Both the position numbers and the translations under genes were made by a program. 64,000 nt of DNA from JANXQZ01 sp038225555. Its GTDB lineage: Bacteria > Acidobacteriota > Terriglobia > Bryobacterales > Bryobacteraceae. This document shows positions 1-8,488 of this stretch, piece after piece (the stretch's first letter is position 1; each line of letters opens with the position of its first letter). The stretch covers positions 24,854 through 88,853 of the forward strand of contig JBBRRB010000027.1 of the NCBI GenBank assembly GCA_038225555.1, given 5' to 3'. The notes beneath the pieces are model-generated. The model made no database searches. It was not told where the DNA came from and was given only the letters and a program-made list of their open reading frames with translations.

Positions 1-1754
1 CGGAGCATGGCGACGCACGCCGGCTTTCCGCCCCGCAACCAAGCCTCCCGCATCCCGATCCTCAACCTGCGTTCTTCTTCCGCGAGCTGCGCGGTCAAGG
101 GCATCTTGCCGCCCATCCAGCGCGGGGCCTTCACGCGCTCGCCCGTTGCCGGGGCAACTACGGCTTTGTTTTGAAACATGGTCTTAATCGCGACTGGCTT
201 GCCGCCCATCAGAAACGCCTCGCCCGGCTGCAACGACGCCAGAAAGTTCTCTTCCACTTCGCCCAGGCGTCGATTGCCTCGCATCACCACATGGATTTTA
301 AAATCGTCGCTGATTACCCCTGTGTTCATGTAGTAAGCCCGCGCAACCCGTTGCGAGGCTACTCGAAACCGCCCATGCTCAATCAGAATTTTCCCGTAGG
401 TCCCATACGGACCCAGCACGCGTCCGCCGCCGCCCAAATAATGAATGATGCTGTCGAAGTCCTCCCGGCTCAAATCCCGATACGGTCCGGCCTTCGTCAC
501 CGTCGAAAAAGCCTCATCCAGAGGCCAAGCCCGCTCGATACTCATTCCGAGTAGTACTTGAGCGAGGACGTCCAGCGGCGCCTGGGGCGGACGCAAGAAG
601 TCCAGCCTGCCCTTTTGCGCCGAGTGCCGGAGTGAGACGCATTGTACGAGGTCGGGCAAGCTCAGCGGGACAAGAGATCCGGTGGCTACTCCCCCGACGC
701 GGTGGCCGCTGCGTCCCAGCCTTTGCAGTGTCCGGCTGACCCCGCGCGGGGCACCGATCAGCAACACCTGGTCCACGCTGGTAAAATCAACGCCAAGTTC
801 CAGGCTGCTCGAGCAAACCACCGCCTTCAGCTCGCCCGTTGACAGTCCCGCCTCGATGGCCTGCCGTTCCGATGGGTCCACCGATCCATGATGCACGGCA
901 ATTTTCTCGTCCCATTCGGGAAGTAGAAGCTTGAGGGCCAGTCCCAGGCGCTCCGCCGCAGAACGTGTTGCCGTGAAAACCAGCGTACACTCTGCTTTTG
1001 CAACCAGGTCGGCTACAGGCTGAGCGACGCGGAAGGGGTTGTATCCAGCTGGGGGCAGCCATAAATCGGGGGCTGGCGTGGCAATCTCTAATTTGAACGC
1101 TCGTCGCAAATCGACCTTTGCCACCGAGCACGGGCGATCGCCGCAAAGAAGCCGGGTGATCGCTTCGGTCGGCCAAGCGGTAGCTGACACGCCAATTCGC
1201 TGCAGGGCTCCGGTGGATCGGCTCTCCAAGCGCTCCAGGGCGAGGGCGAGCAAAGCTCCACGTTTCCCCTCCGCGAATGAGTGAATCTCGTCCACGATGA
1301 CAGTGCTCACGTCGAAGCCGCCATCCCGCCAACCGCTCTGCGACAAGAGGGAGCTAAGACTCTCGGGGGTGGTGATCAGCAAATGCGGACGCTTCCGTTG
1401 TTGCTGACCGCGCGACGTCAGATCCGTGTCGCCTGTGCGAACATCCATGCGAACGGCAGGCAGGGCGGACAAGGGGCCTTCCAGATTGCGCCGCATGTCC
1501 CGTCCCAACGCTTTCAGAGGCGAGACATACAGCGCTCTCACGGCGTTGGGTAAATTCCCGGATTCGGCTTGAAAAGCCAAGTGTGACAGAACTGATAAGA
1601 AGGCGGCGAGAGTCTTCCCGCTGCCTGTAGGAGCCAGAATTAGAGTATTCGTTCCGGCGAGTGTATACGGAAGAGCTTTCTTCTGAATCTCCGTACAGGC
1701 CGGAAAAGAGTGGTTGAACCAGCGCTCAATGGCAGGATGAAACTTGGGGCTCAG
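1..1754 (-). CDS. Lhr-type DEXH-box ATP-dependent helicase, 3' end cut by window
   Basis: Superfamily 2 helicase of the Lhr group, expected to unwind nucleic acid in repair. Translating the minus strand gives Walker A APTGSGKT (about 1611-1634), motif II DEIH (about 1285-1296), motif III GVSAT (about 1190), and helicase C-terminal motifs SSLELGVDF and QRLGRSGHR (about 690-830). The frame stays open to base 1, so the C-terminal part lies outside the window. The start is odd. An in-frame TGA sits at 1802-1800, and between it and Walker A there is no in-frame ATG, GTG or TTG. A CTG at 1754-1752 gives LSPKFHPAIERWF, the expected Lhr-like N-terminus. It lies 8 bases after the stop of the upstream glycine-zipper gene, so coupled translation from CTG is possible. 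A sequencing error is the alternative. Family assignment is firm; the exact subtype (Lhr-core or ligase-associated) is not. Confidence 0.85.
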   Translation of the reverse strand, partial: MSPKFHPAIERWFNHSFPACTEIQKKALPYTLAGTNTLILAPTGSGKTLAAFLSVLSHLAFQAESGNLPNAVRALYVSPLKALGRDMRRNLEGPLSALPAVRMDVRTGDTDLTSRGQQQRKRPHLLITTPESLSSLLSQSGWRDGGFDVSTVIVDEIHSFAEGKRGALLALALERLESRSTGALQRIGVSATAWPTEAITRLLCGDRPCSVAKVDLRRAFKLEIATPAPDLWLPPAGYNPFRVAQPVADLVAKAECTLVFTATRSAAERLGLALKLLLPEWDEKIAVHHGSVDPSERQAIEAGLSTGELKAVVCSSSLELGVDFTSVDQVLLIGAPRGVSRTLQRLGRSGHRVGGVATGSLVPLSLPDLVQCVSLRHSAQKGRLDFLRPPQAPLDVLAQVLLGMSIERAWPLDEAFSTVTKAGPYRDLSREDFDSIIHYLGGGGRVLGPYGTYGKILIEHGRFRVASQRVARAYYMNTGVISDDFKIHVVMRGNRRLGEVEENFLASLQPGEAFLMGGKPVAIKTMFQNKAVVAPATGERVKAPRWMGGKMPLTAQLAEEERRLRIGMREAWLRGGKPACVAML

Positions 1755-1762
1755 ATCCCAGG

Positions 1763-2398
1763 TTACCGCTGTACTTGATGATAGTGATGGCCCTCGCGGT
1801 CATAGCCCCGGTCCGGCACTCCGACGGTCAAAGAGCGTTCCAGACGAAAGGTCAAGAGCGCCTCTGCCGGGATCCTGACCGCAGAACCACGAGTCAGCAC
1901 CTGGGTGCCAGCCCCGGCGGCCCCGCCAGCGAGTGCGCCGATCGCGGCTCCCTTGCCGCCTCCCGCAATGGCTCCGATAATCGTGCCGAATAATGCTCCT
2001 CCGCCAACATACTCGCCGGTGCGAGCATTTTTCCCGATTCCTTCCCGGTTCGACCCCGAACGGGTCACATCTTCAGTACGCACGCTGTAGCGCTGACCGT
2101 TTACGATGACGGAATCCAAGTCCACAGACAAGAGTCGGTTGCCGGCATCCCGCACGATCAGTTCGGCACCCGACCCCCGAGGAATTGCAAGGCGTCCGCG
2201 GCTGTCCAGAACATCGCGATCCACTATACCGGAATAAACCCGCCCATCTCTCGAACCTCGAACGTCAATTCGCTCATTCGTGCGCACCGGAATGTTGGTC
2301 CCATTCGGAATCGTATCGACATCGGCGAAACTGCTGATGCTGATCGCAAGAAGTACTGGCAACATTGCCAAAGCTCGTCGTCTCATAACTGCGATCAT
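1763..2398 (-). CDS. exported glycine-zipper envelope protein
   Basis: 211 residues with an N-terminal hydrophobic export signal (about residues 5-25, ending near SISSFA). Next comes a beta-rich segment with the phrase IPNGTNIPVRTNE, then a strongly Gly/Ala-rich stretch (about 127-165, GALFGTIIGAIAGGGKGAA) typical of glycine-zipper outer-membrane or periplasmic proteins. It ends in a second beta strand, IPAEALLTFRLE. The flanking beta segments resemble those of TrbI/VirB10-like or YMGG-like proteins seen in Acidobacteriota. The molecular role is unknown; envelope association is inferred. The neighbouring membrane gene ends at 2395, so the two overlap by 4 bases in one operon, and the helicase frame follows directly. 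Confidence 0.75.
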   Translation of the reverse strand: MIAVMRRRALAMLPVLLAISISSFADVDTIPNGTNIPVRTNERIDVRGSRDGRVYSGIVDRDVLDSRGRLAIPRGSGAELIVRDAGNRLLSVDLDSVIVNGQRYSVRTEDVTRSGSNREGIGKNARTGEYVGGGALFGTIIGAIAGGGKGAAIGALAGGAAGAGTQVLTRGSAVRIPAEALLTFRLERSLTVGVPDRGYDREGHHYHQVQR

Positions 2399-3378
2399 AC
2401 CGCGCGTCGTTGCTGCTGGGGCATTGAGATTGTCTTGCGGCTTCGTCGCGTTTGGCTCATCCGTTCGTTTGCAACAGCTACGGCATCTGCCAACGGTTCC
2501 CGCCTCACGCTGGCGCCCCCGATGCTGAAGAGATTCGATGAAGCGCTCAATGAGTCAAGTTGAAAAGCCCACAGCTGTTCGGACAAGACGTTCAGATAAG
2601 CGCGGGCTTCACTACCCGTGTGCGCGGGGCAAAGCAAAATGAATCGGTCGGGGGTGCTCCGGCATACGAAATCCGCAGGACGCAGAGCACGGTTGAGAAA
2701 AGCCTCCAGCGACCGCACAAGCTCGTCGATCTGGCTGACCCCGATCGACATGACGAGCCCTGTGAACAAACGTCCGCTTTGGATCAAGCGATCAAGCTCG
2801 CTCGACTCATGCAATCCGCCTGGGACCGACAAGTCCGTCTGAGGTCCCGAGCCATGGATCAGCCCGAAGCCTGCCTCGGGTCGATGCTCGCGAGCAGGCG
2901 AGTCGAAAAGCGAACTCCAGAGGAACTCATCCACCACCACCGGATGGGGGGGCAAAACATGTTCCGGGCTCGGGGCCATCTCAAAAGGGGGCAAGTCCCT
3001 TGCTTCAACGGATGCTTTGTCCGTTGCCCGAGCCGCAGCACGCTTCATCAGCCAGCTAGAGAGGGCTTGTGTTGAACTCATATCGTCCTTGGGAATCTTC
3101 GGCGGTGCCGGCGAGGAAGCTCGCTTCAAAACGGGTACTCTCGGTTTGGCGAAAATCTCTTCTTCGGACAGCGTCTGCTTCTTTGAAGAGCTGTTCCCGG
3201 CTGATGAGATGTCCCTGGCGCTGCTGGTCCGCTGTTTGTCAACCTTTCGGGCTCGCAGGCTCCTGACGCGCAGCAAGTCGCAGAAGAGCGCTGCGGCAGC
3301 AGCACCCAGGATCGCGACAATCGTCAAGACAACTTGCGGCTCCACCCTGATTGACTCCTTGGATCTGAGTTTAAGCAT
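2395..3378 (-). CDS. membrane-anchored protein with degenerate GGDEF-like domain
   Basis: About 327 residues from the ATG at 3378, which is preceded by GCGAGG at good spacing. A further in-frame start at 3435 is less likely. One transmembrane helix (VVLTIVAILGAAAAALFCDL) is followed by a basic, low-complexity linker rich in Ser, Lys and Pro. The last ~130 residues look like a nucleotide cyclase fold: a segment RPADFVCRSTPDRFILLCP occupies the place of R..D...R.GGDEF, and the end (LADAVAVANERM) matches the usual closing helix. The GGDEF signature itself is replaced by STPDR, so diguanylate cyclase activity is not expected; a binding or scaffold role is possible. It overlaps the next gene by ATGA-type coupling. 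Confidence 0.6.
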   Translation of the reverse strand: MLKLRSKESIRVEPQVVLTIVAILGAAAAALFCDLLRVRSLRARKVDKQRTSSARDISSAGNSSSKKQTLSEEEIFAKPRVPVLKRASSPAPPKIPKDDMSSTQALSSWLMKRAAARATDKASVEARDLPPFEMAPSPEHVLPPHPVVVDEFLWSSLFDSPAREHRPEAGFGLIHGSGPQTDLSVPGGLHESSELDRLIQSGRLFTGLVMSIGVSQIDELVRSLEAFLNRALRPADFVCRSTPDRFILLCPAHTGSEARAYLNVLSEQLWAFQLDSLSASSNLFSIGGASVRREPLADAVAVANERMSQTRRSRKTISMPQQQRRAV

Positions 3379-3474
3379 TGCAGACCTCGCGTGAAATAGA
3401 TCTCTAGTGTCAAAGGAGTTAGTACCAGAAAGCAAATTGTATGGCGATCAAACGTACTGCGAGTTTGGGCTAGC

Positions 3475-4635
3475 TTATAAGAGTGCTGATTCGTGGATCA
3501 GCCGACCTTCGGAAAACCGGCGAATCCCGAGCAGTTCAGCGTCGATCAGGTCTGACCGGCCTTTCAGGATAAGGTCCGACACGATGCGGCCCGTAGCGGG
3601 CGAGTGCATCACGCCGTGGCCGCTAAAGCCGTTGGCGCAGTAAAATCCTTCCAGGCCTGGCACGGGACCGAGAATGGCGTGGTGGTCGGGCGACATGGAA
3701 TAGAGACCAGCCCACCCCCGGCCTGGATTGACTTGAAGTTCGGCAAACCCCGGCACCCGGCTCACGGCGTGGATCAAAATCTTCTCCACGAACTCCGGGT
3801 CGAAGTCCGTGCGGAATCCCGGTTGCTCCGCCTGATCGTTCCAAGCCATGAGTAACCCTCTGCCTTCAGGACGGAAGTGAAATCCCGTAGACATATCGAT
3901 CACCATGGGCAAGGGATCGGGAAGTCCGGCGAATGGCTCGGTGGGAACCAGCATGCGGCGCAGGGGGTAGACGGGCAGATCCAATCCCGCGCTTTTGGCG
4001 ACCAGCCCAGCCCATGGGCCTGCCGCATTCACCACTACTCGGCAGCTGACTTGGCCCTCGCTGGTGCGCACACCGTCGACACGGCCGCTGTTCGATACAA
4101 CACCCGTCACCTCCACGCCGCGGCGGAGCGTGGCACCGCTTTCCTGAGCCCTCTTCATGAAACCCATCATCACGCTGTAGGGATCCACGAACCCGTCCGT
4201 CGCGCAAAAACTGCCTCCGACAATGTCGTCCGAGCGCAACTGCGGAACCATCTTTACGACATCTTGCGCGTTCAGCAACTCCGCGAATTTCAACCCCAGC
4301 TCAATTTGTCGAACGTAGTTGGATTGAAGGTAAGCTTGGTGACTTTCGCTGGTTGCCACGAACAGGTAGCCATGCGGTTTATAGCCGGACGGACTGCCGG
4401 TTGCGTCCTCGAATTCGCGAAAAAATGGAATCGAGTAGAGCGACATTTGGATATTGACGTCGGTAGCGAACTGAGCACGGACGCCGCCCATACTCTTGCC
4501 TGTGGACCCTAGACCCAGCCGGGTCTCCCGTTCCAAAATCAGTACATCTTTGCAGCCTGCCTGTGTGAGGTGATAGGCGATGCTGGCTCCGACAATACCA
4601 GCACCGATAATCACGACCTCAGATTTTTCCCTCAT
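3475..4635 (-). CDS. FAD-dependent oxidoreductase, DAO / sarcosine oxidase beta family
   Basis: 386 residues from ATG 4635; a TTG at 4674 is a longer alternative, but AGG six bases upstream favours the ATG. The N-terminus carries a classic FAD-binding Rossmann motif, GAGIVGASIAYHL, followed by an acidic residue at the end of strand two (LILERE). The motif GSTGKSMGGVRAQF and a C-terminal GFSGHGVMHSPATGRIV are typical of SoxB-like and glycine/D-amino-acid oxidases. These enzymes oxidise secondary or primary amines of amino acids and pass electrons to oxygen or a partner. The substrate cannot be set from sequence. No alpha, gamma or delta sarcosine oxidase subunit is nearby, so it is probably a stand-alone enzyme. 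It is divergent from the small gene at 4680. Confidence 0.85.
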   Translation of the reverse strand: MREKSEVVIIGAGIVGASIAYHLTQAGCKDVLILERETRLGLGSTGKSMGGVRAQFATDVNIQMSLYSIPFFREFEDATGSPSGYKPHGYLFVATSESHQAYLQSNYVRQIELGLKFAELLNAQDVVKMVPQLRSDDIVGGSFCATDGFVDPYSVMMGFMKRAQESGATLRRGVEVTGVVSNSGRVDGVRTSEGQVSCRVVVNAAGPWAGLVAKSAGLDLPVYPLRRMLVPTEPFAGLPDPLPMVIDMSTGFHFRPEGRGLLMAWNDQAEQPGFRTDFDPEFVEKILIHAVSRVPGFAELQVNPGRGWAGLYSMSPDHHAILGPVPGLEGFYCANGFSGHGVMHSPATGRIVSDLILKGRSDLIDAELLGIRRFSEGRLIHESALL

Positions 4636-4679
4636 GAGTAACCTGTGCGCTGACACTTCAGTCTTAGTATCCAACGCTT

Positions 4680-4970
4680 ATGACTCCTCAAGAAGCCACG
4701 CTGCGACTTGAACATGCCTTGGTAAGAGATCCGGCCGGCCGATATTCTTTTGGCTGCAAGAAAGCTTTCGTGCTGGTTAAGCTGTTTGGTAGCGCGGACA
4801 GAATGCGGTTCACCGCGCGGGAAAGGCTGGCCTTTCGCACAGATGCGAACTGCCTCATGATCGAAAAGTGCGATTCTGGAGCGGTGCTAAGGCGTTTTGC
4901 CTGGGAACAGATCGAGTGTCTGGCGGCAGGGGAACCGGAGATAGATAACGGCCCGCTATTTCAGGGCTAA
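4680..4970 (+). CDS. small hypothetical protein
   Basis: 96 residues beginning with ATG, divergent from the oxidoreductase with 44 bases between. I do not recognise the family. It has no signal peptide or membrane segment. It looks like a compact cytosolic domain with alternating strands (KKAFVLVKLFGSADRMRF) and a final helix. Base composition and codon pattern look like the neighbours. The stop lies one base before a large inverted repeat that probably ends its transcript. Confidence 0.55.
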   Translation: MTPQEATLRLEHALVRDPAGRYSFGCKKAFVLVKLFGSADRMRFTARERLAFRTDANCLMIEKCDSGAVLRRFAWEQIECLAAGEPEIDNGPLFQG

Positions 4971-4971
4971 T

Positions 4972-5060
4972 TGTGGGGCGGGCAATCTTGCCCGCAACCG
5001 GCTTTCAGCCGGTTCAAAGCCGGCTGAAAGCCGGCTGCAGTCAAGATTGGCTGCCCCACA
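4972..5060. repeat. nested inverted repeat, REP-like element or bidirectional terminator
   Basis: The element fills the gap between two convergent genes. The outer arms are near-perfect inverted copies beginning TGTGGGGC and ending GCCCCACA (about 19 bases each, with two mismatches). Inside sits a perfect 15-base inverted repeat, CCGGCTTTCAGCCGG at 4998-5012 and CCGGCTGAAAGCCGG at 5020-5034, around a 7-base loop. Such symmetry suits a REP/MITE-like interspersed element that also acts as a two-way terminator. No other copy was noticed in the window. Confidence 0.75.
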
Positions 5061-6014
5061 CTATTTCTTGGCTGTGTGCTTTGGCGTGCGAGCCTGATCG
5101 AGCATGTTCTCCACCTGCGTCTCTGGAACGGTCAGCGACATAGTCATCACATTCCCTGTGGCGCTCAAATTCATGGAATCGACCAACGTGGAAACCTGCC
5201 CAGCCACCGCATCCTTATCGCGATTGGTCTGAATCATCCCCCCGATAAACCGAATCACGTCCACCAAAGCCTGGGCATCTTTGTCCGAGCGCGTAACGGC
5301 CTGCACCGAAAACTGCACATTCGCCCCGAATTTGACGCCGCCGCTGGCCTGTGAAATCGCCTGGAACAGGGGGGTGCTCATCGCTTGCCCGATATTCGGA
5401 TCCGGCATCAACCCTGCAAATTCCGATACCGGGACCAGCGTCCTAAACCAGAAATCGTACGCCCCGCTGACGCTCTTTACCTGAGCGGCGAGAGCAGCAC
5501 CGTCCGCTCTGCTTTGAAACCGTTGAATGGTGGATTTGACGCTGTCCGGGTCGCCCATTACAGCCGTCGAGTTATCGCAAAAAGCAATCACGGAGTCGCC
5601 TTCTTTCACGCCAGTCGTGTTGCCCGAGAGAATATCGACGCCCAGGAAAGAGGTCTTGGTTCCGCCGCCGCGCAGCAGACTGGCTTCGATCTTGAATGAA
5701 TCGAACATCCCGCGGGCCACGATCAACCAGTGGGCGTTGACATTCGAATCCCAATTCGATGCCATGACGATCTCGCTCAAGTCGCGGCGAGGGTCAAACC
5801 CGGTGTCGGTCATGAATTTCTTGAAGCCCGCGTCATCGGGCTGCATGTGCGCGAGAACATATTGGCCAAATGGCGAGATCTTAGCTTGATTCACCTGTAT
5901 GCCCGCTACAGCTTTGGCATCCGGCATCAGAAGACCGAGCAAAGCCGGGTCGGCTGCAACTGCCAGGCCGGGGACGAAAAGGGCAAGCGCCAGAATATTG
6001 CGAAGTTTTAGCAT
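5061..6014 (-). CDS. secreted protein of unknown function
   Basis: 317 residues with a clear Sec signal peptide (MLKLRNILALALFVPGLAVAA, cleavage near AVA-A). The mature part mixes short helices and strands and contains phrases such as MPDAKAVAGIQVNQAKISPFG, common to a family of exported Acidobacteriota proteins that I know only as hypothetical. No catalytic motif or metal-binding cluster is visible. The C-terminus is basic (HTAKK). The gene ends at the edge of the REP-like repeat and is divergent from the amidase gene, 68 bases away. Confidence 0.65.
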   Translation of the reverse strand: MLKLRNILALALFVPGLAVAADPALLGLLMPDAKAVAGIQVNQAKISPFGQYVLAHMQPDDAGFKKFMTDTGFDPRRDLSEIVMASNWDSNVNAHWLIVARGMFDSFKIEASLLRGGGTKTSFLGVDILSGNTTGVKEGDSVIAFCDNSTAVMGDPDSVKSTIQRFQSRADGAALAAQVKSVSGAYDFWFRTLVPVSEFAGLMPDPNIGQAMSTPLFQAISQASGGVKFGANVQFSVQAVTRSDKDAQALVDVIRFIGGMIQTNRDKDAVAGQVSTLVDSMNLSATGNVMTMSLTVPETQVENMLDQARTPKHTAKK

Positions 6015-6082
6015 GGACAGACTCTCTTGACTAATACGAGGCTAGCACGCCGGGAGTTCGGTGGATTACAACGAAGCCTACA

Positions 6083-7495
6083 ATGAAGAGCATGCCTCAT
6101 CGCCTGACTCTGACTGAGATGGCCGCCCAAATCCGGTCCAAGAAACTCTCGCCAGTCGAATTGCTGGACGCTCACCTCCTCCAGATCCAGAAACACAATC
6201 CCAAGATCAACGCATTCATCCGCATACTTCACGACGAAGCTCGAGCGGCGGCCCGAGCCTCCGAGCAGGCGCAAATGCGCGACGAGTTCGCGGGTCCGCT
6301 GCATGGAATCCCGGTCACGATTAAGGACAGCTTCGATCTGGCAGGCTACCCGACTACTTGCGGAAGCAGCTTCTTCCAGGATTTCCGCGCGACCCGCGAT
6401 GCCGCCGCGGTAAGGCGTTTCAAGAAAGCGGGCGCGATCCCATTTGCCAAAACAAACTGCCCGGAGTTTTTAGCGAACTACGAGTCGGACAACAATCTGA
6501 TTGGCCGCACTAACAATCCGTGGAACCTCGATAGAACGGCCGGCGGATCGAGCGGCGGTGAATCGGCAGCCATCGCGTCATTTTTCTCACCAGCGGGCAT
6601 CGGCAGCGATGGCGGAGGATCGGTCCGAGTCCCTGCTCACTTCTGCGGCATCTCCGGACTCAAGCCGACTCCGGGCCGGGTTTCCGCCGTGGGACACATG
6701 CCCGCGATCAACCATCCGGGAGGGCTGCTCGGCGTGGCCGGACCAATGGCCCGCACGGCAAAAGACGTCAAGCTGCTTTTCGAGACGCTGTCGGGCTACG
6801 ACTGGGAAGATCCATTCTCCGCGCCTGTGACGCTGAGCAAGCCGGACCTCGGCGGCGTACGAATTGGATGTATGGAACAGTTCTTGAGCGTGCCTGTGGA
6901 GACCGGCGTCCGTGCGGCAGTCCGAAAAGCGGCCCAATGCGCGCAGGATCTGGGATTCCCGGTGGAAGCGTTTCAGCCGAAAGGAATGGAGCGAGCGCCC
7001 AACCTCTGGTGGTTTTTCTTTGGCCTACTGCCTGCCAGAATTACGAACGCATTGATCGCTGGTCGGGAAGATCGGGCGCATTGGACCGGCACCGAGTTTC
7101 TCGCCAAAGCTTTGCAGGAAGCGGAGCCGACCGCTAACAAAGTGGTTGAGAGTCTGGCCGCGCGCGATAAGATGCGCCACGCCATGTTGAGCCAGATGGA
7201 GCAGTTCCCCGTGCTGTTGCTGCCCGCCAGCGGGGTCTGCGCCTTTGAGCATCGTCAGCGGCGCTATGAAACCGACCAGAAGCCGATCGGCCTATTCGAG
7301 GCGATGATGCCCTCCACTCCCTTTAATCTGTTTGGTCTGCCCGGCATGGTGATCCCGTTTGGAATTGACGAACGCGGACTGCCGGCGGGAGTCCAACTGG
7401 TGGGTCGCCCGTATCAAGAGGAACTGCTGCTGGAATTGGCTATGAAGCTGGAAGAGGCGCGCGGGCCATTTCCGGCCCCTCCCGGTTACGGGTGA
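6083..7495 (+). CDS. amidase (amidase signature family)
   Basis: 470 residues, normal for the family. The Ser-cisSer-Lys triad is visible as K81 (PVTIKDSFD), S156 in GGSSGGE, and S180 in GSDGGGSVR. The enzyme should hydrolyse a carboxamide to acid and ammonia in the cytosol. The family covers acetamidases, indoleacetamide hydrolases, fatty-acid amide hydrolase-like enzymes and GatA; substrate cannot be predicted. It is unlikely to be GatA because no gatB or gatC is adjacent and the C-terminal region differs. The gene ends four bases before the convergent DUF4126 gene. Confidence 0.88.
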   Translation: MKSMPHRLTLTEMAAQIRSKKLSPVELLDAHLLQIQKHNPKINAFIRILHDEARAAARASEQAQMRDEFAGPLHGIPVTIKDSFDLAGYPTTCGSSFFQDFRATRDAAAVRRFKKAGAIPFAKTNCPEFLANYESDNNLIGRTNNPWNLDRTAGGSSGGESAAIASFFSPAGIGSDGGGSVRVPAHFCGISGLKPTPGRVSAVGHMPAINHPGGLLGVAGPMARTAKDVKLLFETLSGYDWEDPFSAPVTLSKPDLGGVRIGCMEQFLSVPVETGVRAAVRKAAQCAQDLGFPVEAFQPKGMERAPNLWWFFFGLLPARITNALIAGREDRAHWTGTEFLAKALQEAEPTANKVVESLAARDKMRHAMLSQMEQFPVLLLPASGVCAFEHRQRRYETDQKPIGLFEAMMPSTPFNLFGLPGMVIPFGIDERGLPAGVQLVGRPYQEELLLELAMKLEEARGPFPAPPGYG

Positions 7496-7499
7496 CGCG

Positions 7500-8444
7500 T
7501 TAGCGAGCGGTGACCGGAACCGAACCGCGACCGCTAGCGAGGGGTTGATTTCCCGGGCTGCAATCCTTGGTGAAGTACACACTCCAATCGTCCGCGCCGA
7601 GCGTATCGAACAGCAGCCCCCGATCAACAGTTGGAGCCGGACTAGAAATTGGGATCAGGCGTGGACGGACCCATCCCCGGAAAGCGAAGTACCACTGCTT
7701 TTCAGCCACGATGAGATAGCCTTGCCGCATGCGAGCGGCCTTGGGAACCTTGCGCGCAAAGCAGCGATATACTGAACGGCCAGAGCCGAGGCGATCCAGT
7801 TCCGGGGCCAGCCAAGCTGGAATGGCGCAGGCGTCAGAGGAACTAAACCAGGAGGAGATTCGCCCTGCCAGACCGGAGGCAAGAAACGTCAGAACCCTCA
7901 GGAGAAATGGCATTGCGATCGCGATTCCAATGAGCAGCGCGGCCACGATTCCCGCAGCAATCATGGGATGTTGGTAGGTCAGCAACACCAGCCCGACCAC
8001 GCCAAAGTCTTCGGCTACGCTAAAGATCGAGTTACTGACCGGCTCGGGGGAGGCATGGGCGATGAGACGGTAGCCCATCTTGGTGGAATGCGATCCAAGC
8101 GCAACGGACCCGCCCGCCAACATGGCGATCGCCTGCAGCTCCGGGCTTAACTTCGAAGTGGAAGCGAGCGCCAACGCGGCGGCGCCCAGAGGCCGAATCA
8201 CCGTGTGTATCGAATCCCAGGCAACGCTGACGAAAGGAATTTTGTCGGCGAAGAATTCAAGGAGATACATTATTCCGGCAATGCTCAAGATGGCGGGATG
8301 GGCTAAAGTGTCCAGGCTGCCCGGCAGGCCGCTGATCCATCCAAAACGCTCGCCGAGGCCGACCACGAGCACGGCCGCGTACAGATTTATTCCGGACGCG
8401 AACGAGAGTCCGAGGATACTGGAGAGGATGGGAATAGAGTTCAT
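7500..8444 (-). CDS. DUF4126-family membrane protein with C-terminal extension
   Basis: 314 residues. The first ~190 residues are polytopic with repeated small-residue helices (LGLSFASGINLYAAVLVVGL; LAHPAILSIAGIMYLLEFF; VVGLVLLTYQHPMIAAGIVA), matching DUF4126. The rest is a soluble, arginine-rich segment of about 120 residues with no motif I recognise. Function is unknown. It starts 44 bases from the divergent CBM9-like gene and meets the amidase tail to tail. Confidence 0.72.
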   Translation of the reverse strand: MNSIPILSSILGLSFASGINLYAAVLVVGLGERFGWISGLPGSLDTLAHPAILSIAGIMYLLEFFADKIPFVSVAWDSIHTVIRPLGAAALALASTSKLSPELQAIAMLAGGSVALGSHSTKMGYRLIAHASPEPVSNSIFSVAEDFGVVGLVLLTYQHPMIAAGIVAALLIGIAIAMPFLLRVLTFLASGLAGRISSWFSSSDACAIPAWLAPELDRLGSGRSVYRCFARKVPKAARMRQGYLIVAEKQWYFAFRGWVRPRLIPISSPAPTVDRGLLFDTLGADDWSVYFTKDCSPGNQPLASGRGSVPVTAR

Positions 8445-8488
8445 GCGCGCTCCGGCTCTACTATCTCATACTGCTATAGGCTGGAAAG

